A DNA stretch of 64,000 nucleotides from VXNE01 sp965261535 (GCA_965261535.1 OZ253469.1:930001-994000); one strand, 5' to 3'. Positions 1-9,299 are shown, numbered from the stretch's first letter. Made by a program: numbers and translations. Notes: a model not told the origin generated them from the sequence alone.

Positions 1-597
1 GACGATCAGGGCCTGCAACGGCGCGCCCGGATCTCCTTCAGGCGCGGGAATGTCGGTCACCAGCCGCTCCAGCAACGCTTGCACACCGCTTCCGGTCTTC
101 GCGCTGACCAGCATCGCATCCGCAGCGTCCAGGCCGATGATGTCCTCGATCTCCGCACGCACGCGATCGGGGTCCGCCTGCGGCAAGTCGATCTTGTTCA
201 ATACGGGCAGCACTTCGACCCCCTGATCGATAGCCGTGTAGCAGTTGGCGACGGATTGCGCCTCGACCCCCTGGGCGGCGTCCACCACCAGCAAGGCGCC
301 TTCGCAGGCGGCGAGGGAGCGCGACACCTCGTAGCTGAAGTCCACGTGGCCGGGAGTATCGATAAAGTTGAGCTGGTAGGATCGCCCATCGCGCGCCGCA
401 TAGCGCAGCGTCACACTCTGGGCCTTGATCGTGATTCCTCGTTCGCGTTCGAGTTCCATGGAATCCAGGACCTGCTCGGCCATTTCCCGATCCGGCAAGC
501 CGCCGCAAAGCTGTATCAACCTGTCGGAAAGCGTCGACTTGCCGTGATCGATATGCGCGATGATTGAGAAATTTCGGATGTGGTCGATGACCGGCAA
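1..597 (-). CDS. lepA: Elongation factor 4 (LepA), N-terminal part, cut by window edge
   Basis: Ribosomal back-translocation GTPase. The 199 visible residues hold the GTP-binding domain in order: P-loop AHIDHGKST near residue 14, switch I ERERGITIK, DTPGHVDF (G3), NKIDLPQ (G4) and SAKTG (G5). No ATG is available in frame. TTG at 597 gives MPVIDHIRNFSIIAH, which fits the start of LepA proteins, so TTG is taken as the start. The gene lies last in the rpoE-rseA-rseB-rseC-lepA run, with a 63-base gap after rseC; this order is common in gammaproteobacteria. The C-terminal two thirds lie outside the window. Confidence 0.95.
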   Translation of the reverse strand, partial: MPVIDHIRNFSIIAHIDHGKSTLSDRLIQLCGGLPDREMAEQVLDSMELERERGITIKAQSVTLRYAARDGRSYQLNFIDTPGHVDFSYEVSRSLAACEGALLVVDAAQGVEAQSVANCYTAIDQGVEVLPVLNKIDLPQADPDRVRAEIEDIIGLDAADAMLVSAKTGSGVQALLERLVTDIPAPEGDPGAPLQALIV

Positions 598-660
598 CGC
601 ATTACGCCGTCATGCAGAAGGGCAGTGAGATTTTACCCGTTCTGCCCTGCGGCGGCACGG

Positions 661-1197
661 TCATCTCCCGAGGTCGGCATCCTGCCGGGCTCGAAACTCC
701 ACCAGGACCGGATCCACCCAGTCGTCGAGTCCACCGCGCCGCGCCGCCAGCAGCGCCAGGGCGCCGCCGCCAATCAGTCCAGCCAGGGCACCGGAGAATC
801 CCGCATTCCAGAGCATTTCCATAGCTGCCGCAGCCGCCAACATGAGGCCCAGCGGCAGGCCGAATACGACTGCCGTCGCGAGCGATACGCCTGCGCGCGA
901 CACGCCGACCAGCACGCAGTCTCCGCGCCCGGCACCGGGCGCGTCCAGTTCGATCTCGCGCGGAAAAGTGAATCCAACGCCGCAGCGCCAGTTTCGGTCA
1001 GCGCTCTCGGTAGCAGGACAAATGGTGCAATAGTCGCGCCGCAGCGCGACCCGACAGGTCCTTTCCTGGGCCGAAACCACCGTTCCGCTACGCAGGATCA
1101 GCCGGCCGGGATCGCGAAGGTCCGGGCGAATCGGATCAGTCTCGATAGTAGACCGACCTCGCAATGCGACGGGCGGTCGACGTCGGTACCTCGCCAA
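661..1197 (-). CDS. rseC: SoxR-reducing / sigma-E modulator RseC (MucC)
   Basis: Inner-membrane protein of the RseC/MucC family, which modulates sigma-E activity and in some species takes part in SoxR reduction. Visible are a four-cysteine cluster (C48, C57, C60, C72, the 57-60 pair as CTIC) and two membrane segments at about 104-126 and 136-152, the family layout. The ATG at 1197 overlaps the end of rseB by 62 bases. No ATG, GTG or TTG is placed nearer the rseB stop before the conserved ILRSGTVV segment, so the true start is uncertain and may be a rare codon near 1140. The family call rests on the cysteine/transmembrane pattern and on the position after rseB. Confidence 0.8.
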   Translation of the reverse strand: MARYRRRPPVALRGRSTIETDPIRPDLRDPGRLILRSGTVVSAQERTCRVALRRDYCTICPATESADRNWRCGVGFTFPREIELDAPGAGRGDCVLVGVSRAGVSLATAVVFGLPLGLMLAAAAAMEMLWNAGFSGALAGLIGGGALALLAARRGGLDDWVDPVLVEFRARQDADLGR

Positions 1198-2140
1198 CGA
1201 CGGTCACCAGGTGCTGGTCCACCTCCGGCGGCCTTACCATGTGCGTCACCACTACCGTCGCGCCATCACGCGACACCAGGTCGGAAGCGTGACCATCCGG
1301 GGTCGATTCCACGAAAACATGAAAAGCCGACAAGCCGTCGCTCCACATCATGGTCGTAACGGCTTCGCCGGATCCTCGCAGATCACACACCTCGGCGTCC
1401 GCCATGACGAAACCATCGGGCACCCAACCGGCATGCCATCTGATCGGCGCCTCCGGCGCGCGCGCTTCATCGCTTTGCGCCGTCAAGGGCTCGTGCACCC
1501 AACCTTCGCCCGGCTCCGGCTCCAGCGCCGACTCGGGGATGCCTTCCCCGATCACAAGCGACGCGAACTGAAACACCTCCAGATTGTCTCCGTGGGCGTC
1601 GTGCAACTCCGAGCGGAGCAACAGTCCAGTATCGTGATCGAGCCACAGCCGGTGCCCGAAGCGGTCCTCGTCCCAGGGACATAGCATGATGCGCACCGCG
1701 CGTCGTCCCGCGATCCTGTCCTCGCCATCGATGTGCATTCGGTAATGCTTTTCAGCAGCCTGGAAGCGAGGGGCGAAGGAGCGTCCCCACGGCCCTACCG
1801 GGGCACTGCGGCCAACACGCAGGGTCTGGTCATTCAGCGGCACCATCCGTACGACCTGATCGCCGTGGCGAATGACTTCCCCAGGCGCACCATTCAGGTG
1901 GACCAAACGCGTCCGCTTCACGCCATCGACATTGAGATGCACGATTCTCAGCATCGCGAATTCCGAACCGCCGCGATACATGAAAACGCCGTCATAGCCG
2001 AGTTCGTCGAACGCGGCGTGCATGGCGTTCAGCCACTGTTCCGGCGTCTTTTCCTGGGCGCCCGGGGCGAATTCGGACTGCGCGTACGAGGCGACCGCTC
2101 CCGCGGCGAGCAGCCAAACCAGGACAGGACGACTATTCAT
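1136..2140 (-). CDS. rseB: Sigma-E regulatory protein RseB (MucB)
   Basis: Periplasmic sensor that binds RseA and protects it from proteolysis until mislocalised outer-membrane or lipid signals arrive. The 334 residues begin with a signal peptide (hydrophobic VLVWLLAAGAVASYA, cleavage near AQS). The MucB/RseB lipid-binding-like domain follows (WLNAMHAAFDELGYDGVFMY to about 190) and then the C-terminal domain, ending in the typical HxVTVVGEVP segment. Its ATG overlaps the rseA stop by the ATGA arrangement (2137-2140), which implies translational coupling. Confidence 0.92.
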   Translation of the reverse strand: MNSRPVLVWLLAAGAVASYAQSEFAPGAQEKTPEQWLNAMHAAFDELGYDGVFMYRGGSEFAMLRIVHLNVDGVKRTRLVHLNGAPGEVIRHGDQVVRMVPLNDQTLRVGRSAPVGPWGRSFAPRFQAAEKHYRMHIDGEDRIAGRRAVRIMLCPWDEDRFGHRLWLDHDTGLLLRSELHDAHGDNLEVFQFASLVIGEGIPESALEPEPGEGWVHEPLTAQSDEARAPEAPIRWHAGWVPDGFVMADAEVCDLRGSGEAVTTMMWSDGLSAFHVFVESTPDGHASDLVSRDGATVVVTHMVRPPEVDQHLVTVVGEVPTSTARRIARSVYYRD

Positions 2141-2727
2141 TGCTCATTGCGGTCGGGTTGGGATTGCGGCCGATAGGTCGCCAGTTTGGCGATCGGAATA
2201 GGGTGAGCGCGGTTGGCCATAGAATGCCGCCGCAGATGTTGCAAGAGGTAGGTTTGGGCGCGAGCGCGGTCTTCTGACGAAAGCGCGTCCCACGCCGCAT
2301 GCTCCGCCGGAAGGGTCTCCGACGAACCCACCTGCGCCACAGAGTCCACCGGCGGTCGTTCGCCGCCGGAATCCTGAACCGGATACAGCCAAACCGCCAG
2401 CACCGCCGCCGCCGCGACGCCGAGGACGGCCGCCCCCGTCCGGAGACCAAAGGGACGGCGGCGAGGGAGGGTCTCGACCGTCTCGGTGGACTCCTCGCCC
2501 GCGCCAGCGTCCACCGCGTTCCATAGACGGCTGATCGCATCCGCGCTATCCGTCGCATCCAGCGGGTCGCCGACGATCGCGCTGCGCGTCAGGTGAAATC
2601 GATCCCACGTGTCGCGCAACGCTTCGTCTCGCGCGATCTCATCGAGGAGGCGGCGCGTCTCCAGCTCCCCCGCCTCACCATCCATGATGGCCGACAAAGC
2701 TTCCTTGACTTTATCAGTCACTTGCAA
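2137..2727 (-). CDS. rseA: Anti-sigma-E factor RseA (MucA)
   Basis: Single-pass inner-membrane anti-sigma factor that holds sigma-E at the membrane. The 196 residues have the RseA N-terminal cytoplasmic domain (LSAIMDGEAGELETRRLLDE, then WDRFHLTRSAIVGD, about 1-85), a transmembrane helix at about 98-116 and a periplasmic tail of about 80 residues. It starts 35 bases after rpoE and overlaps rseB, so the three genes should be cotranscribed. Length and order match MucA/RseA in Pseudomonas-like genomes. Confidence 0.93.
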   Translation of the reverse strand: MQVTDKVKEALSAIMDGEAGELETRRLLDEIARDEALRDTWDRFHLTRSAIVGDPLDATDSADAISRLWNAVDAGAGEESTETVETLPRRRPFGLRTGAAVLGVAAAAVLAVWLYPVQDSGGERPPVDSVAQVGSSETLPAEHAAWDALSSEDRARAQTYLLQHLRRHSMANRAHPIPIAKLATYRPQSQPDRNEQ

Positions 2728-2762
2728 CCATCTCCTACAACCGTATTCGTGCTCACTCCGTG

Positions 2763-3383
2763 TCAGTCTCTGGATTGTGCGCCATCCTGTCTCCGCCTCG
2801 GTCCGACGAGAAAGCGGATATGTTCGTCTATCGCTTCACGCGCCCGGAAGATGCGTGAACGAACGGTGCCGACAGGACAATCCGTGATTTCGGCGATTTG
2901 TCGATAGCTTAGACCATCAAACTCCCTAAGAGTTACCGTCGTCCTCAAATCGTCCGGCAGATCCATAATCGCTTGCCTGATCGCGGCGGCAAGTTGGTCC
3001 CGGCGAAGCGCTTGTTCGGGACTCTCCCCATCGCGCAACGCATAGGTGCCGTCGGTCTGTTCGAGTTGCTCCGCCATACCAACATCAATGTCCACAGTGG
3101 GAGTCCGGCGGCTTAACGCCGCGACGTAGTTCTTCGATGCGTTAATGGCGATTCGGTAGAGCCAGGTATAGAAGGCGCTGTCCCCTCGAAAGTTCGGCAA
3201 CGCGCGGTAGGCCTTGATGAACGCCTCCTGCACGACATCGTCGAGTTCCGCCGGGTCGCGCACAAAACGTGCCACCAGACCCTTTATCTTGTGGCGATAC
3301 CGAAGAAACAGCAGGTCAAACGCACGCCGGTCGCCCTCCTGCACCCGGCGGACCAGTTCCTGATCAGGTTCAACAGCGGCCAA
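2763..3383 (-). CDS. rpoE: RNA polymerase sigma factor RpoE (sigma-24, AlgU type)
   Basis: ECF sigma factor for envelope stress. The 206 residues show region 2 at about 10-80 (DVVQEAFIKAYR, then FYTWLYRIAINASKNY) and region 4 at about 130-190 (LPDDLRTTVTLREFDGLSY, then QIAEITDCPVGTVRSRIFRA). The start is TTG at 3383 (MAAVEPDQELVRRVQ). An upstream ATG in the same frame is cut off by TAG two codons later, so TTG is the earliest usable start and gives the usual family length. First gene of the rse operon and divergent from nadB, as in Pseudomonas. Confidence 0.95.
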   Translation of the reverse strand: MAAVEPDQELVRRVQEGDRRAFDLLFLRYRHKIKGLVARFVRDPAELDDVVQEAFIKAYRALPNFRGDSAFYTWLYRIAINASKNYVAALSRRTPTVDIDVGMAEQLEQTDGTYALRDGESPEQALRRDQLAAAIRQAIMDLPDDLRTTVTLREFDGLSYRQIAEITDCPVGTVRSRIFRAREAIDEHIRFLVGPRRRQDGAQSRD

Positions 3384-3481
3384 CTATCGCATCCCATTCG
3401 ACTGCCGGATCGGCGTGCCCACGACACCATTGAGACTCCGGCATTTGCCAGCGACATTTTGCATCTTGTGTGCGGTATATA

Positions 3482-3580
3482 CTAGTCTGCCCATTGCACC
3501 AAGCCACTTGTTGAGCAATCGAATGTCATTTGGTTTCAACCGGATACGTTCATGTTTCCGGAGACGGGTGTCCGTCCCCG
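3482..3580 (+). repeat. CTAG-ended dispersed element, degenerate copy (family 1, copy a)
   Basis: Begins with CTAG and continues GCACCAAGCCACTTGTTGAG, then ATGTCATTTGGTTTCAA. This matches the left half of the copy at 16290 (CACCAAGCCGCTTGTCGAG, ATGTCATTTGTTTTCAA) with scattered differences. No right-hand terminal repeat was found before nadB, so this is a partial copy. It forms most of the nadB 5' untranslated region; the end point is approximate. Confidence 0.6.
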
Positions 3581-3596
3581 AGACTTGGCGAAATCG

Positions 3597-5240
3597 ATGA
3601 ACGACCGATATCGCGCCGATGTGCTCATCATCGGTAGCGGAGCGGCGGGCTTGGCGACCGCACTCCAGGTAGCCCACCGGGCACACGTCATCGTGTTGTC
3701 CAAAGATCGCATCGACGGCGGCTCCACCAACCGCGCCCAGGGCGGCATCGCCGCGGTGACCGGCCCCGGCGACTCGCCCGAGGACCATATCCGGGACACC
3801 ATGCGCGCCGGCACGGGACTGTGCGATGAAGAGATCGTTCGCCACGTCGTGGAAAACGGCCCTGGCATCATCGAACGCCTGATCGAATACGGCTTGTCGT
3901 TCGATACCGTCAGCGAAGCAACATTCCACCTGACGCGGGAGGGAGGACACACCCATCGCCGCGTGCTGCACGTCGCGGATCATACCGGTCGCGCGATCGA
4001 AAGCGCCCTGACCCAGCGCGCTCTGGAGCATCCCGGCATCGAGTTCCTGATCGGCCGGGTCGCGATAGATGTCGTCACCACGGGCAAGCTCGGAATGTCG
4101 CCCAACCGCGCTATCGGCGCTTACGTCTACAACCGCGACTCGGATGATGTAGAGCTCATACAGGCTGCGAACATCGTGCTCGCGACGGGCGGTGCCAGCA
4201 AGGTCTACCTTTATACGAGCAATCCCGACGGCGCAACCGGCGATGGCATCGCGATGGCCTGGCGGGCCGGATGCCGCGTCAGCAACATGGAGTTCAACCA
4301 GTTTCATCCGACCTGCCTGTATCACCCCCACGCGAAGTCGTTTCTCATCTCCGAAGCCGTGCGCGGCGAAGGCGGTCGCCTGGTGCTACCGAACGGGGAA
4401 CCCTTCATGAGCCGCTTCGACCCGCGCGAGGAACTGGCGCCCCGCGATGTCGTCGCGCGGGCCATTGACCACGAGATGAAACGACTGGGCGCCGACTGCG
4501 TGTACCTTGATATCAGTCATCGCTCCGCCGACTTCATCGAATCGCACTTTCCGACCATTCGCGCCCAGTGCCAAAAGTTCGGCATCGACATGACGAGGGA
4601 GCCGGTGCCGGTCGTTCCCGCCGCGCACTACACCTGCGGCGGCGTCATGGTCGACCGTCATGGCGCCACGGACGTTCCAGGACTGTACGCGATCGGCGAA
4701 ACGGCTTGTACCGGACTGCACGGCGCGAACCGACTCGCCAGCAACTCGCTACTCGAATGCATGGTATTCGCGCACTCCGCCGCCGAACACATCCTGGCCG
4801 ACCTCCCAGGAGATGGCGGGCGATTGCCCTCGGCGCCCACGTGGGATGCGAGCAGAGTGACGGACTCCGACGAAGATGTGGTCCTGTCCCACAATTGGGA
4901 TGAACTACGCCGTTTCATGTGGGACTACGTGGGGATCGTGCGGACGAACAAACGTCTTGAACGCGCGTACCGGCGGATCGAACTGCTGAAGAAAGAAGTG
5001 CACGACTACTACGCGAACCATCACATTTCTAACGATCTCATCGAGTTGCGCAACGTGATCCTCGTGGCCGAACTGATGGTGCGCTGCGCCATGTCGCGCC
5101 GAGAGAGTCGAGGTCTGCACTACACCCTGGACTATCCTCGCGCGCTGGAACGAGCACTGCCCAGCGTGCTTGGCCCAACCTCCGATCCGTGGGACGTTCT
5201 TCAGCCGCGGGCGGCGCGCCGCAGCCGAGCAAAGTCCTGA
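3597..5240 (+). CDS. nadB: L-aspartate oxidase
   Basis: FAD flavoprotein that oxidises L-aspartate to iminoaspartate, the first step of de novo NAD synthesis, working with quinolinate synthase NadA. Visible: FAD-binding IIGSGAAGLATAL near the N terminus, GGSTNRAQGGIAA, the substrate-site stretch around THRRVLHVADHTGRAIE, ATGGASKVY, and a C-terminal helical domain. ATG at 3597 (MNDRYRADVLIIGSG) gives 547 residues, close to the E. coli length. An in-frame ATG at 3552 would add 15 residues encoded by repeat-derived DNA and is less likely. Divergent from rpoE. Its 3' end overlaps the opposing ygfX-like gene by 40 bases. Confidence 0.95.
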   Translation: MNDRYRADVLIIGSGAAGLATALQVAHRAHVIVLSKDRIDGGSTNRAQGGIAAVTGPGDSPEDHIRDTMRAGTGLCDEEIVRHVVENGPGIIERLIEYGLSFDTVSEATFHLTREGGHTHRRVLHVADHTGRAIESALTQRALEHPGIEFLIGRVAIDVVTTGKLGMSPNRAIGAYVYNRDSDDVELIQAANIVLATGGASKVYLYTSNPDGATGDGIAMAWRAGCRVSNMEFNQFHPTCLYHPHAKSFLISEAVRGEGGRLVLPNGEPFMSRFDPREELAPRDVVARAIDHEMKRLGADCVYLDISHRSADFIESHFPTIRAQCQKFGIDMTREPVPVVPAAHYTCGGVMVDRHGATDVPGLYAIGETACTGLHGANRLASNSLLECMVFAHSAAEHILADLPGDGGRLPSAPTWDASRVTDSDEDVVLSHNWDELRRFMWDYVGIVRTNKRLERAYRRIELLKKEVHDYYANHHISNDLIELRNVILVAELMVRCAMSRRESRGLHYTLDYPRALERALPSVLGPTSDPWDVLQPRAARRSRAKS

Positions 5241-5659
5241 GCCGACAACCGCCCGCGGCGCACCGGCAATACTCGCCGGGCAGTCGGGATGACGAGCCAT
5301 CTCTGGGTCATCCAGCACGCGCCCGCCAATCGCAGCACGGCACCGCGGCGGCGTACCTCTATGCGGTCATCAAAGGCGATGAGCAGATACGCTTCACCAG
5401 GTCGCGCACGGACCGTCTTGAGGGCGAAACTTGCTCCGCATACCGCGATCCACCAAGGCGATAACAGCGCGCCCAGGGAGATCGCAAGCAATGCGTGCAG
5501 CGCCCCGACCGCGAAGAACCAGTCTGCGCCAAGCGACCATCGGATTTCGCGACGGCCAGAGAACCGGGGTTGCAAGGTGTCCGCTGGCACGCGGATGTCC
5601 TGAGGCTCGGAGGGGTCCCCGGACGGGTTCCGTCCGATGGCCTCGCGATCCTTCCCCAT
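5201..5659 (-). CDS. YgfX-like membrane protein
   Basis: About 152 residues from ATG at 5659 (MGKDREAIGRN). A longer in-frame start at 5755 would run back into ung. Two hydrophobic segments at about residues 47-80 (WFFAVGALHALLAISLGALL, then WWIAVCGASFALK) are followed by a short basic cytoplasmic domain ending FARLRRAARG. The size, the two-helix hairpin and the position beside nadB match the YgfX/CptA family, usually encoded with SdhE. No sdhE gene fits between this gene and ung, so the usual partner is missing here. Family assignment is by pattern and context, and the level of function is uncertain. Confidence 0.6.
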   Translation of the reverse strand: MGKDREAIGRNPSGDPSEPQDIRVPADTLQPRFSGRREIRWSLGADWFFAVGALHALLAISLGALLSPWWIAVCGASFALKTVRARPGEAYLLIAFDDRIEVRRRGAVLRLAGACWMTQRWLVIPTARRVLPVRRGRLSAQDFARLRRAARG

Positions 5660-5732
5660 GCGCCGCGTCTTGTTCGCGGCGCGAACGAGATCGGAGAACC
5701 GGATTCTCAGATCGGCCGCGTGACGGCGCAGG

Positions 5733-6431
5733 CTAGTCCACGTCGAACCATTCAATGGGATCGAACCCCCGGGCTTTCAGATAGCGGTTCGCGCTGGAGA
5801 AGTGGCGGCACCCGAAAAAGCCCCGGCTCGCTGACAGCGGCGACGGGTGCGGCGCCGTGAGAACCAGGTGTCGGCGTGTGTCCACCAGCGCGCCCTTTCG
5901 TTGCGCATAGCTTCCCCAGAGCATGAATACGACCGACTCCCTCTGGTCCTTGATCAATTCGACAACGCGATCGGTCAACGTCTCCCAGCCGCGTCCCTGG
6001 TGCGAGCCGGCGCGTCCGCGCACCACGGTCAGGACGGAGTTCAACAACAACACGCCCTGCCGCGCCCAAGGTATCAGGCATCCGTGACCGGGCGGTATTT
6101 CGCCGCTGGCGAGGTCGTCGGACACCTCTTGAAATATGTTCTCCAGAGACGGCGGACGGGGTACGCCGGGGCGAACCGAGAAACACAGTCCGTGCGCCTG
6201 GTTCGGCCCGTGATAGGGGTCCTGGCCAATGACGACCACGCGCACCTTGGGCAGCGGCGTCAGGTTCAGCCCGGCGAAGATTTCGCTGCCCTTCGGATAG
6301 ACGACCTTGCGCGCCCGCTTCTCCGCGAGAAGGAATTCCCGTAGTTGCCGCATGTAAGGCTTCTCGAACTCCGGCAACAGCGCCGTTTTCCAGGATGGCT
6401 CCAGGACGACGCGATCCGCCGCTTCGCTCAT
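5733..6431 (-). CDS. ung: Uracil-DNA glycosylase
   Basis: Family 1 UDG that removes uracil from DNA in base-excision repair. The 232 residues contain the catalytic water-activating loop GQDPYHGPNQAHGL, the PPSLENIF segment, LLLNSVLTVV and the HPSPLSASRGF minor-groove loop with the catalytic histidine. ATG at 6431 (MSEAADRVVLEP) overlaps the lysS stop (ATGA at 6428-6431), so the two are translationally coupled. Complete and of normal length. Confidence 0.96.
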   Translation of the reverse strand: MSEAADRVVLEPSWKTALLPEFEKPYMRQLREFLLAEKRARKVVYPKGSEIFAGLNLTPLPKVRVVVIGQDPYHGPNQAHGLCFSVRPGVPRPPSLENIFQEVSDDLASGEIPPGHGCLIPWARQGVLLLNSVLTVVRGRAGSHQGRGWETLTDRVVELIKDQRESVVFMLWGSYAQRKGALVDTRRHLVLTAPHPSPLSASRGFFGCRHFSSANRYLKARGFDPIEWFDVD

Positions 6432-7910
6432 GTCCCGGTCTTGCGCATTTGCGGGAACAGCAGTACGTCGCGAATGGAGGAAGCATCGGATAGCAGCATC
6501 ATCAATCGATCGATGCCGACACCCTCCCCCGCAGTCGGCGGCATACCGTATTCCAGCGCCGTGACGTAGTCCGCGTCGTAGTGCATGGCTTCGTCGTCGC
6601 CCCTGGATTTGCGTTCCGCCTGGATACGAAACCGCGCGGCCTGATCCTCGGGATCGTTGATCTCCGAAAATCCGTTGGCGATTTCGCGGCCCCCGACAAA
6701 GTACTCGAACCGTTCGGCGATACCGGCATCGGCATCGCTTCGCCGCGCGAGCGGGGAGACCTCCGTCGGATAGTGCGTGATGAACGTCGGCAGCACGAGT
6801 TTGTGTTCGACATGACGTTCGAACAACTCCGTCAATATCCTGCCGTATCCCCAATCGCCTTCGACCTCGACATGCACATTTCGAGCGGCGGCCGCGAGGC
6901 GGGTCCGATCGGCGAGATCCTCGGATGTCATGCCCGTGTGCGCAAGGAGCGAGTCGGCCATGGTGTGGCGTTCGGCCGCGGCCCCGAAGTCTATTTCGAC
7001 GCCCTGGTGGGAGACGACGCAGGAACCGGTCACCCTTGTCGCAACCTCGCGCATAAACTCTTCGGTCAGGCGCATCAGGTCCTCGAACGTGCTATAGGCC
7101 TGGTAGAACTCCAGCATGGTGAATTCCGGATTGTGCCGCCTTGACAAGCCCTCGTTGCGGAAGCTCCGATTGATTTCGTATACGCGTTCGAAACCGCCCA
7201 CGGTCAGTCGCTTCAGATACAGCTCCGGCGCAATGCGCAGGTAGAGGTCCATGTCGAGGGCGTTGTGCCGCGTCACGAAGGGCCGCGCCGCGGCGCCGCC
7301 GGGAATCGGATGCATCATCGGCGTCTCCACTTCCAGATAGCCGCGCGCATCGAAAAACCGCCGCAGTTCCGTCAACAATCGCGAGCGCATCGCGAAGCGC
7401 GCCCGCGACTCCTCGCTCATGATGAGGTCGAGGTAGCGTTGCCGGTACTTCACTTCCGTGTCCGCGAGGCCGCGGTACTTCTCGGGCAATGGCCGCAACG
7501 CCTTGGTCAACATGCGAATCGTCGCCGCGGCGACGGTGAGTTCCCCCCTGTTGGTCCGCATGAGCGTTCCGGCGATCCCGACGATATCGCCGATGTCGTA
7601 CAACTCGCGGAAGTCCGCGTAGGCGGAGTCGCCGATGTCATCGCTGCGCAGATAGCACTGGATGCGCCCGCTTACGTCCTGCAGCGTGATGAAACTCGCC
7701 CTGCCCATGACACGGCGCAACATGATGCGTCCGGCGACCGTCACGGACTTGGCCCGCGCTTCGAGCGTCGCCTTGTCCGTCTCGGCGTACGCCGCGTGCA
7801 GTTCTTCCGCAAGGCGGAGCGCTCGAATCCGTTCGGGTATGCCAGGCCGCGTTCGCGCAGGGCGGCGAGCTTCCTGCGACGGACGGCCGCGATGTCGCTT
7901 TCTTCGGCAT
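6428..7910 (-). CDS. lysS: Lysyl-tRNA synthetase class II, frameshifted in this sequence
   Basis: Charges tRNA-Lys. From 7744 to 6428 one frame carries the anticodon-binding OB fold (VTVAGRIMLRRVMGRASF), the class II core with motif 1, motif 2 (FRNEGLSRRHNPEFTMLEFY) and motif 3 (GVGIDRLMMLLSD). The N-terminal part (EESDIAAVRRRKLAALRERG, YPNGFERSA) lies in a different frame. Joining them needs one extra base near 7811-7816; the second frame there reads LAEELHAAYAETDKATLEA, as expected for LysS. No start codon sits in the N-terminal frame: an ATG at 7908-7910 is one base out. An essential gene should be intact, so sequence errors are the simplest reading, but a real frameshift cannot be ruled out. 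Confidence 0.85.
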
Positions 7911-7920
7911 CAGCGATCGA

Positions 7921-9013
7921 CCCGGTCTTGAGGCTGGCCTCGATGAACTCGTCCAGGTCCCCGTCAAGGACATTGTTCGGATCGCCGCGTTCGACGCCGG
8001 TTCTCAAGTCCTTGACGCGAGATTGATCGAGGACGTAGGACCGGATCTGGTTGCCCCAGCCGATATCGACCTTGCTGTCTTCCACCACCTGCTGCTCGGC
8101 CTGGCGTCTGCGCAGCTCGCGCTCGTAGAGCTTCGCGCGGAGCTGCTTGTATGCCCTGTCCCTATTCTGGTGTTGCGAACGCTCGCTCTGGCACTGCACG
8201 ACGACGCCCGTAGACAGATGCGTTAGCCGCACCGCCGAGTCGGTGCGGTTCACATGCTGTCCGCCGGCACCGCTGGCGCGGTACGTGTCGACGCGGACAT
8301 CGCCCGGCGCGATCTCGATCTCGATGTCATCGTCGACCTCGGGCGACACGAAAACGGAGGCGAACGACGTGTGGCGCCGATTGCCGGCATCGAACGGCGA
8401 CTTGCGCACAAGCCGGTGCACGCCGGTCTCGGTGCGCAGCCAGCCGTATGCGTAGTCCCCGGTGAACTGCACCGTGGCGCCCTTGATCCCGGCGACATCG
8501 CCGACCGACATGTCGACGACATCGGTATGGAAGTGGCGCCGCTCGCCCCAGCGCAGATACATGCGCAGCAGCATCTCCGCCCAGTCCTGGGCCTCGGTGC
8601 CCCCGGAGCCCGACTGGATCTCGAGAAAAGCGTTCGCGGGATCCATCTGGTGGTTGAACATGCGGCGGAACTCGAGATCGGCGAGGCTTGTTTCGACCCC
8701 GTCCAGATCGCCGTCGATATCGTCAAGCGCTGCCGCATCGCGTTCCGCGGCGGCAAGTTCTCCCAGTTCGGATGCGTCGGACAACTCGGCGGCCACCGCC
8801 GCCAGCCCGCCGACAACCTTGTTCAGGGCGGCGTGCTCGCGCGACAACGCCTGGGCTCGATTTCGATCCTCCCAGACATCGGGCACCGCTAGCGCGCGCT
8901 CGACCTGCTGCAGCCGCTGCTGCCGCGACTCGTAGTCAAAGATACCCCCACAGCGCCTCGCGACGCGCGTCAAGGCCCTTGATCCGGTCGCGGATTGAAG
9001 TGATTTCGGCCAT
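7921..9013 (-). CDS. prfB: Peptide chain release factor 2, with programmed +1 frameshift
   Basis: Recognises UGA and UAA stop codons. The short first frame starts at ATG 9013 (MAEITSIRDRIKG) and stops at TGA 8936-8938. The rest continues in the +1 frame (DYESRQQRLQQVERAL onward). The body has the SPF anticodon-mimic region (KSPFDAGNRRHTSFA) and the GGQ motif (SGAGGQHVNRT). The expected C terminus EFIEASLKTG is not followed by a stop; the same frame runs straight into the lysS N-terminal sequence. The end given is where RF2 homology stops. Lies upstream of lysS as usual, but separated from recJ by an accessory insertion. Confidence 0.92.
8931..8955 (-). promoter_or_regulatory. RF2 autoregulatory +1 frameshift site
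   Basis: Reading the minus strand: GGGGG, TAT, CTT, TGA, C. The slippery CTT followed by in-frame UGA and C, with a G-rich Shine-Dalgarno-like stretch just upstream, is the classical bacterial RF2 recoding signal. When RF2 is scarce, the ribosome pauses at UGA and slips +1 to read GAC, making full-length RF2. The downstream frame joins exactly at GAC TAC GAG (DYE). Confidence 0.95.
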
Positions 9014-9299
9014 GGGAGCACCCAAAACGCAAATTGTACCCTCTCCAGACGCCCACACACATCTTCGAGTCCGGATGGAATCCGGACACAGGCAACATCC
9101 AAATCGTCTGGATTTCGGACACACATCTCCAGGACGGTGAACGCGGACCACATCGCCCGCCGCGGCCCAGAAATGTCACGCGCGCGGCGGCGGCGATGTC
9201 GGGGTCCACGCGGCGGCGACAGCCGCTACGCTTTGCCGACCGACTCCATCGACGTCGAGCGCCTCTCCAGCGACACTCTCTCGCCCATGGCAAAGAGAA

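Noticed and set aside
3459..3483. A nadB promoter TTGCAT-TATACT
   Set aside because: The spacer is only 13 bases, too short for sigma-70; the -10-like sequence alone is not enough.
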